Source: Xenorhabdus indica (GTDB lineage: Bacteria; Pseudomonadota; Gammaproteobacteria; Enterobacterales; Enterobacteriaceae). Taken from it: a DNA stretch of 64,000 nt. The stretch spans positions 62,001 to 126,000 of the forward strand of contig NZ_NKHP01000001.1 of NCBI RefSeq assembly GCF_014467235.1, written 5' to 3'. Made by a program: the position numbers and the translations under genes. Shown here in pieces: positions 36,301-45,933 of this stretch (the stretch's first letter is position 1; each line of letters begins with the position of its first letter). The notes under the pieces are model-generated. The model had not been told where the DNA came from and made no database searches. It saw only the letters and a list, made by a program, of their open reading frames with translations.

Positions 36301-39300
36301 TACCTGAGCAGTCAGCCCCAAATTGGAACCACCATCCTCTACCGACAAGACAAACGGATAGTTGGTCCGCTCCTGTGCCCCAAGGAATTCAATTCCGCTG
36401 ATGATCTCATCCGGCGTGACCGGCTGTGTATTATGTCGGTAATTCAACAGCGTATTAAACAGTGGTGTCCCACTGGCTACCCCACTGCAACGTTGAGCCA
36501 GCGCCAATGATGCATGTTCATGCGCTAATAATCCTGCCAATCGGGTATGAGCGGCCTGTACACTCTCTCGTACCGGAGTTTCATCTATATCCAATCGTAA
36601 TGGCAGGGTATTAATAAACAGCCCCATGCCATTGTCGGCGCCTGCACCAGCCTGAATACGTCCGAACAACACTGTGCCAAATACCACTTGTTTCTGACCA
36701 CTGGTACGCGACAATACCTGTGCCCAGGCCAAATGACACAGCGCCGCCACACTGACGCCCAAACGCCGAGCCTGATTACGCAGACGGTTATTCAGTGCAG
36801 GCGTCAGCATTCTGTGCGATTCCGTCACCTGCGAGCCGTCATGGTGTACTTCCGTTAATCCGAATGTCAGCGTCGGCTCATCCACCATCGCCAGCATATC
36901 GGTAAAGAAACGGGTATGTTCTTCCTGACTTATTCCCAGTTGAGCCTGAGCTACCAAAGTACGAAAAGGTACCGGAGCAGGCAGACCCTCTTCCCGTCCA
37001 GTAAGATAGGCCTGCACTTCGTGGTTCATCACTTCCAGCGTGGTATGGTCGCCAATCAGATGATGCAGCAATTGCAACAGGATCCAGCGTCCATCGGTTT
37101 CCTGTGCCACCGCAAAACGCAACAACGGTGCTTGACTAAGATCGATACGATACCGACGCGGGTCAAAACGTTGAGTCAACTGGTCACCGACAAGTCCGTC
37201 AATCGGGTTCAACACCAGTTCAGTGATTGATAAAGGTGCCCGACGGCAAACCACCTGCGCCGGAACGGACAATCCTTGCCAAACAAAAGCAGTACGCAGA
37301 ATATCGTGGCGATCAACCACCTGTTGAACCGCGGCCAGATAACGATCCAGCAAACGCCGATCTGCAAAAGCCTGTTGCGTTATCAGCAAGTAGGGATCAC
37401 CTTCATTCGCCAACAAATGGTGAAACAGAATGCCATCTTGTAGCGGTGACAGAGCATAGATATCCTGAATATTAGCCATTCCCCCCGGTATCTGATCAAC
37501 AATACAGTCAATTTCAAGCTGAGTGAGGTCAATCAGCGGCAACATCTCCGGTGTTAACACAGACGTATCCGGTGTAATACCGTTATCAGGCACCTTGATC
37601 TCACAATGCTGAGACAAAGACTGAGCCAGTACATTTAATGTCGGATGCTGGAATAACGTTTGTACCGAAATGCCTAACCCCATACTCCGTAAACGCCCAA
37701 TCATCCGTACTGCCAACAGCGAGTGGCCCCCCAGGGCAAAAAAGCTGTCGTGCCGGCTAATCCGCTCAATCTCCAGCAATTCACTCCAGATAGTAGCAAG
37801 CGCGTTCTCAATTTCCCCTTGCGGCGCTTCGTAAACCTGGCGGGCAAAAGCATGTTGATTGGGCGCCGGCAACGCTCTGCGATCCAATTTACCATTCGGT
37901 GTCAATGGGAATTCATCCAGACGTACAAAAGCTGCCGGAATCATATAATCCGGTAAAATATCACTCAGATATTCACGCAGACTGGCGGCCATCCCGTTAT
38001 CCGTTTCTGCCACTATATTATTTGTCACTACATAGGCAACTAAGCGCTTATCCTGACCATCACCCGACGCCAGTACCAACGCTTCACTCACCGCCGGGTA
38101 TTCAGTCAGGCGCGCCTCGATTTCCCCCAGTTCAACCCGAAAACCACGGATTTTAACTTGCTGGTCATTACGACCGGCAAACACCAGATTGCCATCCGGC
38201 AGGTAACGGGCTAAATCTCCGGTGCGATACATCCGGGCATCAGCGTCATCACTAAACGGATCTGTCAGGAAACGTTCAGCAGTGAGTTCAGGGCGATTGA
38301 GATAGCCACGGGCCACACCCACACCGCCAATATATAACTCACCTACCGCGCCCAGCGGTGCCGGCTGACCGTGTTTGTCCAACAGATAGACACGTTTGTT
38401 AGTTGCTGGTCTACCGATGGGAATTAATCCTCTTGTATAGTCTGACGGACAATTCCAGGTGGTGGCGCAAACGGTGATTTCCGTCGGGCCATAAGCATTG
38501 AACAGCGTGGCCTGACGGTTTAATGTCTGGATTAGCGCCGGACTGGGTGCTTCACCGCCCAGTATCACGGTCGGCTTTATCGCCAGCGCCGGTAAATCAG
38601 CCCCATCCCGCAGCAGGGCGGGTGTCAAACAAGCGTGCGTCACCGACTGCTCTTCAAGATACTGCCAGAGGCGGTGCGGGTCTTGCCGGATTGTTTCAGT
38701 CGGAATAATCAGCATAGCTCCACTGCTTAACGCCATCATGATTTCCCAGACGCTGGCATCAAAGCCAAATGAAGCAAACTGCAACATCCGGCTGGTAACA
38801 CCAACATCAAACTGAGCAATGTGTTCCAGCGTTAAGTTAACCAGACTCTGATGTTCAATCATCACCCCTTTCGGTCTGCCGGTGGACCCGGAAGTGTAGA
38901 TCACATACGCCAGATGCCGTGAGGTGAGATCAAAAAGTTGCGGGTTACTGTCCGGTTGATTTGGTAAGGAATTTGGATCGATTACAATCAGTGTCTTCAA
39001 TGTTTCTTCACTCAGTGCCGCCCGTCCAATATTATCCGCCAGTACTATAGTTGGTGCAGCATCAGTGAGCAGATAAGCTAAACGTTCACACGGATAAGCC
39101 GGATCCAATGGCACATAAGCACCACCTGCTTTCAGCACCGCCAGTAATCCTACTATTCTCTCCAGTGATCGTGTCACACAAATAGCCACTGGTTGATCTG
39201 GTACTACACCTAATACAATCAATTGATGTGCTAATCGGTTGGCACGAGTATTCAATTCAGCATAGCTGAGCATCTGGTTTTCATACCTTACTGCTATCGC

Positions 39301-42300
39301 GTCCGGGATTCTCTCTACCTGTTGTTCAAACAACTGATGAATACAGACATGGTCAGGATATGGGGTTTCTGTGGCGTTCCAGGTTTCCAGCAACAACTGA
39401 CGCTCTGCTGGTGCCAAGAGATTAATTTCCCCGATCGGCTGCTGAATATTAGCGACCATCGCTTGCAGTATTGTGTGCAAATATCCAACATGTCGTTCGA
39501 TTGTCGATTGATCAAACAGAGCGGTTGAATAACCGAGATAACCGACAACCCTGTCCTCCTCTTCAAACAGATTAAGTTCAAGATCAAACTTAACGACATC
39601 AAAAGGTTGATCGATCTGTGAAATTGTCAGCCCCGGTAATCTCCATTCCACAATCTCGTTGCTCTGCCAGGCAAACATCACCTGAAACAATGGGGTATGC
39701 GACAGCCTACGCGGGGGTTGTACAATTTCTACCACTTGTTCAAAGGGTAAATCTTGATGCTCCTGGGCCGCCAGCGCGGTTTGCCGCACACGCGACAGCA
39801 ACTCCGTCACATTAGGCTCACCCGATAAGTCGATACGCAACGCCAAAGTATTAACAAAGAAACCCATCAAGGATTCCACTTCCTGACGGCTGCGACCAGC
39901 ACTGGGTGTACCGATGACCAAATCATCCTGACCGGACAAACGAGACAAGACTATTGACCAGGCTGATAGCAAGGTCATAAATAACGTGATCCCCTGTTGT
40001 TCACTCAGACGCTTAAGGGATGCCGTTAACTCTGTGTCCAGATTGATAGGCCACAGGTTCCCTGCAAACAATTGTTCGGGAGGTCGTGGTCGATCGGTTG
40101 GCAAATCCAGCAAGACTGGCGCGTCAGCCAACACCATTCGCCAATAATCAGATTGAACCTGAACCCTCTCAGCAGAAAGCCATTGACGCTGCCATGCCGC
40201 ATAATCAGGGTATTGGATGACCAACGGCGGCAACGGATCAGGCTGTTGGTTTAGGCAGGCTGAATAAAGCGCACTCAGTTCTGATTTCAATATCCCTAAA
40301 GACCAGCCATCGGACACAATATGGTGTTGGGTCAACAGGAAGACATACTCATCGTCAGTCAGTTGTATCAGAACAGAACGAATTAAGGGACCGCAGGCAA
40401 GATTAAACGGCATTTTAGCTTCCTGCTCGCACAAATGCTTAAGTTGCTCATCCACCTCAGAAGCTTTACGCAGATCGTATTTTTTCATCGGAAGACCAAA
40501 TTCCATCGGCAGGAGTTCAACCTGAGGCTGCTCGTTTACTGTGATAAAAACGGAACGTAATGCTTCATGACGGGCAAACAGGTGATTCAGTGCCTGCTGC
40601 CAGGCATGAATATCAAGCTGGCCTCGTAAACGCAGTGCCAACGGAATATGGTAGGTATCACTAATCCCCTCAAATTGCGCCAGAAACCACAGCCGCTGTT
40701 GCGCGAATGACAGGGGTAGCGCTGCGTCATGGGGTGTCGGTGTGATGGCGGGCAATACTCCACTCTGTTCATTTAAACGCTCATCAACCGCCTTAGCAAA
40801 AGCCAGCAAAGCAGGCGCTTTAAATAATGTGGTCAGCGGCAGTTCAGCACCGAAAGCCGCGACACGGTTCATCACTCTCATCGCCAACAACGAATGACCA
40901 CCCAGAGCAAAGAAATTATCATACCGACTGATTTGCTCAACATCCAACAACTCACACCAGATAGCTGCCAAGGCAATTTCAGTTTCCCCTTGCGGCACTT
41001 CATAGACCTGACGGGCAAAGTTTTCCTCTCCCGGCACAGGCAATGCCCGACGATCCAGTTTACCATTCGGCGTCAACGGGAATTCATCTAAACGGACAAA
41101 AGCCGCTGGCACCATATAATCAGGCAAGATTGCGCTTAAGTGGGCACGCAGATCGTTGATTAATCTGTCATCTGCTTGCGCTACGATATAGGCGACCAGC
41201 CGTTTGTCCTGGCTGCCATCTAGTACCAGCACCGCAGCCTCACGTACCGCAGAATACTCCTTCAACCGAGTTTCAATTTCCCCCAGTTCAATCCGGAAAC
41301 CACGGATTTTCACCTGCTGGTCGTTACGGCCCAGAAATTCCAGATTGCCGTCCGGCAGATAGCGGGCCAAATCGCCGGTCCGATACATGCGCGCAGCCGG
41401 TTGGTCACTAAAGGGATCAACCAGGAAGCGTTCAGCCGTGAGTTCAGGCCGATTAAGATAACCACAGGCAATGCCGTCTCCACCGATATAAATCTCACCA
41501 GTCGCCCCCAGTGGCACAGGTTGACCATAAGCGTTCAACAAATAGAGGCGTGTGTTAGAGATTGGCCGACCAATGGGAAGCTTTGTCGTCCCTACTGGCA
41601 ACTCAGTGATACGGTATGTCGTGGTAAACGTCGTTCCCTCACTCGGCCCATAGCCATTCAATAACTGCTGAGGCGGGCTATTACGCAGGACCTGAGCGAT
41701 CACATGCGGATTAAGAACATCCCCTCCGACAATCAAGATATTGATCTGTGGAAGAACCGGAGCCAACTCCGCTGCCAGTCGGTTAAACAATCCAACCGTC
41801 AGCCACAGGACAGTAATCCGATGGGTCTGTAAAACCTGTATAAACGCCTGAGGTGTCAACAAGGTAACGTGGTCAATGATCACTAGCGCGCCACCGTTGA
41901 GCAAAGGCGTCCAGACTTCGAAAGTACTCGCATCGAAAGCCGGATTAGCGGTAAAGGCAACCCGGTCATCCTGTCCAGTTTCAGCATAACCATTATTGAT
42001 AACCAACCGAACTACCGCACGATGAGGTACTACCACGCCTTTGGGTGTGCCAGTCGAGCCAGAGGTATACATGATATACGCTGATCCAGTACTGGAAGCG
42101 GGTAAGTCAAGATTGAGGTAATCTTCTTCCCTGATGGTGCTCATCTCAGCAGAAAAACGCAATAACGGAACAGCCAGGAGACCAACCGGAATATCCGCCC
42201 ACATATTGGTAAGTAGCAATTTAGCTGAACAATTTTTTATCAACCAATTCTTGCGTTCGTCCGGTACACCAGGATCAATCGGGACATAAGCAGCGCCCAC

Positions 42301-45300
42301 CTTGAGAATAGCTAACTGAGCTACTACCAACTCAACGGAACGCTCTAACAAGATCGCAACATGCTCACCCGGATAAACTCCTTGCTCAATTAACTGACGG
42401 GCCAGCCGATTAGCACAGATATTCAGTTCCATATAACTGAGGATTTGCTCTCCCGCGATCAGTGCTGTAGCAACTGGCGTTTTCTCTACTTGTTGTTCAA
42501 ACAACTGATGAATGCATAACTGTTCAGGATACGGTGTTTCTGTGGCATTCCAGGTTTCCAGCAATAATGTACGTTCCGCTTCGGGCAAAATGTTCAATGC
42601 CCGTACTGGTGTTTCTGGTGCCCGCTCCAGCGCTTCGACCAGACTTGCCAGCGCCTGTTGCATATAACCACATACTCGATCCGGCTCAAATGGCTGTACT
42701 ACCTGCGCGGTCAGCCCCAGAGTAGCCCCACCGTCCTCTACCGACAGTACAAACGGATAGTTGGTTCGTTCTTGTTCCCCCAGGAATTCGATACCCGGTA
42801 CAACCTTATGTGGGATCAGCGGCTGCTCATTATGCCGGTAGTTCAACAGGGCACTAAACAGTGACGTGCCGCCCGCTATCCCACTACAACGTTGAGCCAG
42901 CGCCAGTGAGGCATGTTCATAATCCAACAATCCTGCCAGTCGGGATTGTGCCAGTCGTACACTGTCATGTACTGACGTGTCATCCATATCCAGCCGCAAC
43001 GGCAACGTATTGATAAACAGCCCCATGCCGCTATCGGCTCCTTCCCCCGCCGCCATGCGCCCAAACAATACCGTGCCAAACACCACTTTTTCCTGACCAC
43101 TGGTTTGCGACAACACCTGCGCCCAGGCCAAATGACACAATGTTGCCACACTGACACCCAGGCGTTTTGCCTGTTGGCGAAGGCGGTTGTTTAACTCCGG
43201 TGGTAACATCCGGTGCGATTGTGTGACATGTGAACCATCACGATGCACCTCGGTTAGGCCAAACGGCAGCGTTGGTTCATCTACGTCAGCCAGCATGTCG
43301 GTAAAGAAGCGGGTATGTTCTGCCTGATTGACATTCAACCGGGCCTGCGCCACCAGATTGCGGAAAGGCACCGGTATTGGCAAGTTGTCATCCTGTCCGA
43401 CAAGGCAGGCCTGCACTTCGCGGTGCATTACTTCCATTGTCGTATGGTCGCCAATCAGGTGATGCTGCAATTGCAGCACATGCCAACGGCCATCTGTTTC
43501 TTGTGCTCCTGTTTCTTGTGCGACTACAAAGCGCAATAACGGAGCCTGACTCAGATCAAAACGATACTGACGTGGGTCAAAACGGTGAGACAATTGCTCA
43601 CCCACTGGCCCGTTAGCCGGATCCAGGGTCAGTTCAGTGACCGATAAAGGCACTTGACGCCAGACCACCTGCACCGGTGCAGATAATCCCTGCCAGATAA
43701 ATGAGGTTCGCAGGATATCATGGCGATCAACCACCTGTTGCACTGCTGCCAGATAACGCTCCAGCAGTGCCCGGTCAGCAAAAATCATCGGATAGGCCAG
43801 CAGATAGGGGTCACTTTCCCTCGCCAACAGATGATGGAATAAAATACCGTCCTGCAATGGCGACAGAGCATAGATATCCTGAATATTGGTAATCCCGCCC
43901 GGCACCTGTTCAACAATAAGGTCAATCTCAGACTGAGTCAGATCAATCAGCGGCAACATTGCCGGTGTCAGCACAGTGCTCTCTGGGGTAATGACATTCA
44001 GCGGTACTACTACAATTTGATGTTGATCCAATGTCTGGGCCAGTTCTGACAATACTGGGCATTGAAACAGGTTACTGGCGGCCAGTGTCAATCCCATACT
44101 GTGCAGGCGTTCAATCATCCGTACGCCGAGCAAAGAGTGTCCACCTAACGCAAAGAAACTGTCATGTCGGCTAATACGTTCAATACCCAGTAATTCACTC
44201 CAAAGGGTCGCCAGAATCATCTCCATCTCTCCTAACGGCGCTTCATAAACCTGACGAGCGAAGGCGTCCGCCCCCGGTATCGGTAACGCCCGGCGATCCA
44301 ATTTACCATTCGGTGTCAATGGAAATTCATCCAGACGCACAAAGGCCACCGGTACCATATAATCCGGCAACCGCGTACTCAGATGTTCACGCAGACGAAC
44401 GGCCAGTCCTTCATTCTCTTGGGTCAGCACATAAGCAACCAGTTGTTTGTCAAGCCCCTCCCCTAACGCTAGCACCACAGCTTCACGTATCGTCGGATAT
44501 TCCACCAGCCGAGCCTCAATTTCTCCCGGTTCAATCCGGAAACCACGGATTTTCACCTGCTGGTCATTACGGCCCAGGAATTCCAGATTGCCGTCCGGCA
44601 GATAGCGGGCCAAATCTCCGGTTCGGTACATACGTGCATTCGGTTTATCGCTAAATGGATCTGGGAGAAAGCGTTCAGCGGTCAGTTCAGGACGATTGAG
44701 ATAACCGCAGGCCACTCCGTCACCCCCGATATAAATCTCACCGCTCATCCCCAACGGCACCGGCTGACCATCCGTATCCAACAAATAAATTCGGGTGTTG
44801 GCAATGGGGCGGCCAACAGGAATAGAAGTTGTACCCGATGTTAACGCCTGAATACAGTAAGTCGCGGTAAACGTGGTTCCCTCACTTGGACCGTAGGCAT
44901 TCAATAACTTTTGTGGTGGATTTTTACGCAGGACTTGAGCAATAACATGTGGATCGAGGACATCTCCCCCGACCAGCAGCATTTTAAGTTGAGGCAGTAC
45001 CGGGAATAGCTCCTCCACCAGTCGGTTAAACAGCCCGACACTCATCCACAAGACTGTAATGCGATGCACCTGTAACGCCTGAACAAAATCCCGCGGCGTC
45101 AGCAACGTGATATGATCAATAACCACCAGCGCAGCACCATTAAGCAACGGTGCCCAAACTTCAAAGGTGCTGGCATCGAAAGCCGGATTAGCGGCGAAAG
45201 CAATCCGGTCATTGGGTTCGATGTCAGCATAACCATTATTGATAACCAACCGGACGACAGCCCGATGAGGCACAATGACCCCTTTTGGTATACCAGTCGA

Positions 45301-45933
45301 ACCAGAGGTGTACATGATATATGCTGGTCCGGTACTGGCTCCCAATAAATCAAGATTATGATGCTCTTCTTCCCGGATCGGTTCTGTCTCACAGGTAAGA
45401 CGGAGCCGCGGAACAACTAATTCAGCCGGGATCTCCGCCTGCATATCAGTCAGCAGTAATTTGGCGGCACAATCGTTTATCAGCCAGTTTTTCCGTTCAT
45501 CCGGTATGTTGGGATCAACAGGGACATAAACCGCACCAGCCTTAAGGATAGCTAACTGAGCCACCACCAATTCAATTGAGCGTTCTAACAGGATCGCTAC
45601 ATGGTCACCCAGGCAAATCCCCTGTTCAATCAATTGACAGGCCAGCCAGTTGGCTCGGACATTCAATTCCGCATAGCTCAGTGTTTGATCCCCGGCGATT
45701 AACGCTATGGCAGCCGGGGTTTTCTCTACCTGTTGTTCAAACAACTGATGAATACAGACATGGTCAGGATATGGGGTTTCTGTGGCGTTCCAGGTTTCCA
45801 GCAACAAGGTACGTTCAGCCTCAGATAACCCATTAAACTTTCCCGCAAATATGTCATCACTCATCTTTCCTGACGACACATTCACTAACCCCGCTTCAAG
45901 GGTATTTCCCATGTTGGTAATACTGTCTTTCAT
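30337..45933 (-). CDS. gxpS: Five-module NRPS, GameXPeptide/luminmide synthetase-like (GxpS)
   Basis: The 5,198-residue enzyme reads A1-T1-C2-A2-T2-C3-A3-T3-C4-A4-T4-C5-A5-T5-TE. A domains have SGSTG cores near residues 211, 1291, 2349, 3424 and 4488. Carrier serines lie near 598, 1679, 2738, 3814 and 4871. The TE has GYSSGG near 5000 and a final GDH. C2 and C4 carry the extended N-terminal HHLL(x)4-GD-type motif of dual condensation/epimerisation domains (exact in C4, ESD in C2); C3 and C5 look standard. Pocket residues by eye: A1 DAFWLGATF, A2 and A4 DAFWIGGTF (Val/aliphatic), A3 DAWCIGAVC (Phe-like), A5 DALCIGAVC (Leu-like). Size, plan and pockets match the synthetase of cyclic pentapeptides known as GameXPeptides or luminmides. 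The N-terminus keeps a C-domain linker remnant (LSEAERTLLLETWNATE). Confidence 0.88.
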   Translation of the reverse strand: MKDSITNMGNTLEAGLVNVSSGKMSDDIFAGKFNGLSEAERTLLLETWNATETPYPDHVCIHQLFEQQVEKTPAAIALIAGDQTLSYAELNVRANWLACQLIEQGICLGDHVAILLERSIELVVAQLAILKAGAVYVPVDPNIPDERKNWLINDCAAKLLLTDMQAEIPAELVVPRLRLTCETEPIREEEHHNLDLLGASTGPAYIMYTSGSTGIPKGVIVPHRAVVRLVINNGYADIEPNDRIAFAANPAFDASTFEVWAPLLNGAALVVIDHITLLTPRDFVQALQVHRITVLWMSVGLFNRLVEELFPVLPQLKMLLVGGDVLDPHVIAQVLRKNPPQKLLNAYGPSEGTTFTATYCIQALTSGTTSIPVGRPIANTRIYLLDTDGQPVPLGMSGEIYIGGDGVACGYLNRPELTAERFLPDPFSDKPNARMYRTGDLARYLPDGNLEFLGRNDQQVKIRGFRIEPGEIEARLVEYPTIREAVVLALGEGLDKQLVAYVLTQENEGLAVRLREHLSTRLPDYMVPVAFVRLDEFPLTPNGKLDRRALPIPGADAFARQVYEAPLGEMEMILATLWSELLGIERISRHDSFFALGGHSLLGVRMIERLHSMGLTLAASNLFQCPVLSELAQTLDQHQIVVVPLNVITPESTVLTPAMLPLIDLTQSEIDLIVEQVPGGITNIQDIYALSPLQDGILFHHLLARESDPYLLAYPMIFADRALLERYLAAVQQVVDRHDILRTSFIWQGLSAPVQVVWRQVPLSVTELTLDPANGPVGEQLSHRFDPRQYRFDLSQAPLLRFVVAQETGAQETDGRWHVLQLQHHLIGDHTTMEVMHREVQACLVGQDDNLPIPVPFRNLVAQARLNVNQAEHTRFFTDMLADVDEPTLPFGLTEVHRDGSHVTQSHRMLPPELNNRLRQQAKRLGVSVATLCHLAWAQVLSQTSGQEKVVFGTVLFGRMAAGEGADSGMGLFINTLPLRLDMDDTSVHDSVRLAQSRLAGLLDYEHASLALAQRCSGIAGGTSLFSALLNYRHNEQPLIPHKVVPGIEFLGEQERTNYPFVLSVEDGGATLGLTAQVVQPFEPDRVCGYMQQALASLVEALERAPETPVRALNILPEAERTLLLETWNATETPYPEQLCIHQLFEQQVEKTPVATALIAGEQILSYMELNICANRLARQLIEQGVYPGEHVAILLERSVELVVAQLAILKVGAAYVPIDPGVPDERKNWLIKNCSAKLLLTNMWADIPVGLLAVPLLRFSAEMSTIREEDYLNLDLPASSTGSAYIMYTSGSTGTPKGVVVPHRAVVRLVINNGYAETGQDDRVAFTANPAFDASTFEVWTPLLNGGALVIIDHVTLLTPQAFIQVLQTHRITVLWLTVGLFNRLAAELAPVLPQINILIVGGDVLNPHVIAQVLRNSPPQQLLNGYGPSEGTTFTTTYRITELPVGTTKLPIGRPISNTRLYLLNAYGQPVPLGATGEIYIGGDGIACGYLNRPELTAERFLVDPFSDQPAARMYRTGDLARYLPDGNLEFLGRNDQQVKIRGFRIELGEIETRLKEYSAVREAAVLVLDGSQDKRLVAYIVAQADDRLINDLRAHLSAILPDYMVPAAFVRLDEFPLTPNGKLDRRALPVPGEENFARQVYEVPQGETEIALAAIWCELLDVEQISRYDNFFALGGHSLLAMRVMNRVAAFGAELPLTTLFKAPALLAFAKAVDERLNEQSGVLPAITPTPHDAALPLSFAQQRLWFLAQFEGISDTYHIPLALRLRGQLDIHAWQQALNHLFARHEALRSVFITVNEQPQVELLPMEFGLPMKKYDLRKASEVDEQLKHLCEQEAKMPFNLACGPLIRSVLIQLTDDEYVFLLTQHHIVSDGWSLGILKSELSALYSACLNQQPDPLPPLVIQYPDYAAWQRQWLSAERVQVQSDYWRMVLADAPVLLDLPTDRPRPPEQLFAGNLWPINLDTELTASLKRLSEQQGITLFMTLLSAWSIVLSRLSGQDDLVIGTPSAGRSRQEVESLMGFFVNTLALRIDLSGEPNVTELLSRVRQTALAAQEHQDLPFEQVVEIVQPPRRLSHTPLFQVMFAWQSNEIVEWRLPGLTISQIDQPFDVVKFDLELNLFEEEDRVVGYLGYSTALFDQSTIERHVGYLHTILQAMVANIQQPIGEINLLAPAERQLLLETWNATETPYPDHVCIHQLFEQQVERIPDAIAVRYENQMLSYAELNTRANRLAHQLIVLGVVPDQPVAICVTRSLERIVGLLAVLKAGGAYVPLDPAYPCERLAYLLTDAAPTIVLADNIGRAALSEETLKTLIVIDPNSLPNQPDSNPQLFDLTSRHLAYVIYTSGSTGRPKGVMIEHQSLVNLTLEHIAQFDVGVTSRMLQFASFGFDASVWEIMMALSSGAMLIIPTETIRQDPHRLWQYLEEQSVTHACLTPALLRDGADLPALAIKPTVILGGEAPSPALIQTLNRQATLFNAYGPTEITVCATTWNCPSDYTRGLIPIGRPATNKRVYLLDKHGQPAPLGAVGELYIGGVGVARGYLNRPELTAERFLTDPFSDDADARMYRTGDLARYLPDGNLVFAGRNDQQVKIRGFRVELGEIEARLTEYPAVSEALVLASGDGQDKRLVAYVVTNNIVAETDNGMAASLREYLSDILPDYMIPAAFVRLDEFPLTPNGKLDRRALPAPNQHAFARQVYEAPQGEIENALATIWSELLEIERISRHDSFFALGGHSLLAVRMIGRLRSMGLGISVQTLFQHPTLNVLAQSLSQHCEIKVPDNGITPDTSVLTPEMLPLIDLTQLEIDCIVDQIPGGMANIQDIYALSPLQDGILFHHLLANEGDPYLLITQQAFADRRLLDRYLAAVQQVVDRHDILRTAFVWQGLSVPAQVVCRRAPLSITELVLNPIDGLVGDQLTQRFDPRRYRIDLSQAPLLRFAVAQETDGRWILLQLLHHLIGDHTTLEVMNHEVQAYLTGREEGLPAPVPFRTLVAQAQLGISQEEHTRFFTDMLAMVDEPTLTFGLTEVHHDGSQVTESHRMLTPALNNRLRNQARRLGVSVAALCHLAWAQVLSRTSGQKQVVFGTVLFGRIQAGAGADNGMGLFINTLPLRLDIDETPVRESVQAAHTRLAGLLAHEHASLALAQRCSGVASGTPLFNTLLNYRHNTQPVTPDEIISGIEFLGAQERTNYPFVLSVEDGGSNLGLTAQVVQPFDPERICSYMQQALESLAEALEQTPETPVQMLEILPEIERTLLLETWNATETTYPDQLCIHHLFEQQVENTPDATALLYENQSISYAELNICANRLARQLIEQGVYPGEHVALLLERSIELVVAQLAILKAGAVYVPIDPGVPDERKNWLIKDCSAKLLLTDMWADIPADLLTVPIFRFSGEMSTIREEDRLNLDLPASSTGSAYIMYTSGSTGTPKGVVVPHRAVVRLVINNGYAETGQDDRVAFTANPAFDASTFEVWTPLLNGGALVVIDHATLLTPQAFVQVLQVHRITVLWLTVGLFNRLAAELSPVLPQINILIVGGDILNPHVIAQVLRNSPPQQLLNGYGPSEGTTFTTAYRITELPVDMTKLPIGRPIANTRLYLLNAYGQPVPLGAIGEIYIGGDGVACGYLNRPELTAERFLADPFSDKPAARMYRTGDLARYLPDGNLEFVGRNDQQIKIRGFRIEPGEIEARLTEHFAVREAQVLALGDGQDKRLVAYVLAEPDDGLAVSLREHLSALLPDYMVPAAFVCLTAFPLTSNGKLDRRALPAPGEEDFARQVHEAPQGEIETALAAIWRELLGVEQISRHDNFFALGGHSLLAARVMNRVAAFGVELPLVTLFMSPSLAAFAERIYTQRTYTQCNENSDRLPEITPVSRDSALPLSFSQHHLWFLAQFEGVSDTYHIPVIQHLRGQFDISAWQRALNALFARHEALRSVFVTVDGQPQVALLPAEPGLPMKKYDLRGVPDADGQLKRLCMEEFGLSFDLTQGPLIRSSLIQLADDDYVFLLTLHHIIFDGWSLGILKSELSALYTAFLTGQPDPLPPLMIQYPDYAAWQRQWLSIERLQSQSDCWRTMLADTPILLDLPTDRPRPSQQSFIGSSLPINLDEVLTKSLKRLSEQQGTTLFITILSAWAMVLSRLSGQSDLVIGTPCAGRGRQEIESLIGFFVNVLALRIDLSGTPDVTELLARVRQTTLAAQDNQDLPFEQVLEIVQPPRRLAHTPLFQVMFAWQNNEKIEWKLPALEILPVDQVFNVVKFDLELNLFEEEGRIVGTLNYATALFDQQTIQRYVGYLHTVLQMMVANPQQPIREIDILSPAERRLLLETRNATEIAYSEQVCIHQLFEQQVEKTPDATAVIHQEHILNYAELNVQANRLAHQLISLGVVSDQRVAICVPRSPAMVVALLAVLKAGGAYVPLDPAYPSDRLAYMLNDAAPLVVLADNTGRTALGEEALAKLTVLDPNILPDQSDNNPQVPALTSRHLAYVIYTSGSTGIPKGVMIEHRGLVNLIRDKISQFDIHSHSRMLQFASFGFDASVLEIMMALCGGATLDIPADTVRQDPCRLWHYLQEQAVTHACLTPALLRDGVDLPTINRRPTLILGGEAPSAVLLQALRGRATLFNAYGPTEITVCATTWRCPADYIGTLIPIGRPTANTCVYLLDASGQPVPLGAVGELYIGGDGVARGYLNHPDLTAECFLADPFSQTPGARMYRTGDLARYLPDGNLIFVGRNDQQVKIRGFRIEPGEIEARLVEYPAVREAIVLTLGNKQDKRLIAYVVAEEDNRLVARLREHLSAILPDYMMPAAFVRLNAFPLTPNGKLDRRALPEPDQNAFAHQAYEAPQGEVEIALATIWRELLEVEQISRYDNFFALGGHSLLAMRMINLAAGRGLMCTLNNLFQFPVLAELVSKITLDPLSQPQSGAIPVRPSGTEPPLFFVPSGMDDYSYIFGLAKHIQSDYPIYALPWPSIDEEQISTIEALATKMIAFMKTVQPEGRYRIYGYSSGGVLAYAIAQQLLNAGETVDFLGLIDTPAPHCFRHQVIQPKLQFLVELAKQSGREHREEIAVLHQRIDKLNLVQFIAAAQELELYPPNLRPDLIARRWEQMVNYMQLVKKYEPQALAITLHQFYARESYPQLPFVTEAALPSLSTEPSLGWKQIVPDSLLQLTSIPGDHFSLMEDSKNKTILAKTLSMALAMDCEAEAV

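Noticed and set aside
30544..45836. Many + strand open frames of 60-170 codons opposite the large NRPS
   Set aside because: They mirror the codon pattern of the NRPS modules and recur at the same place in each module, so they are shadows.
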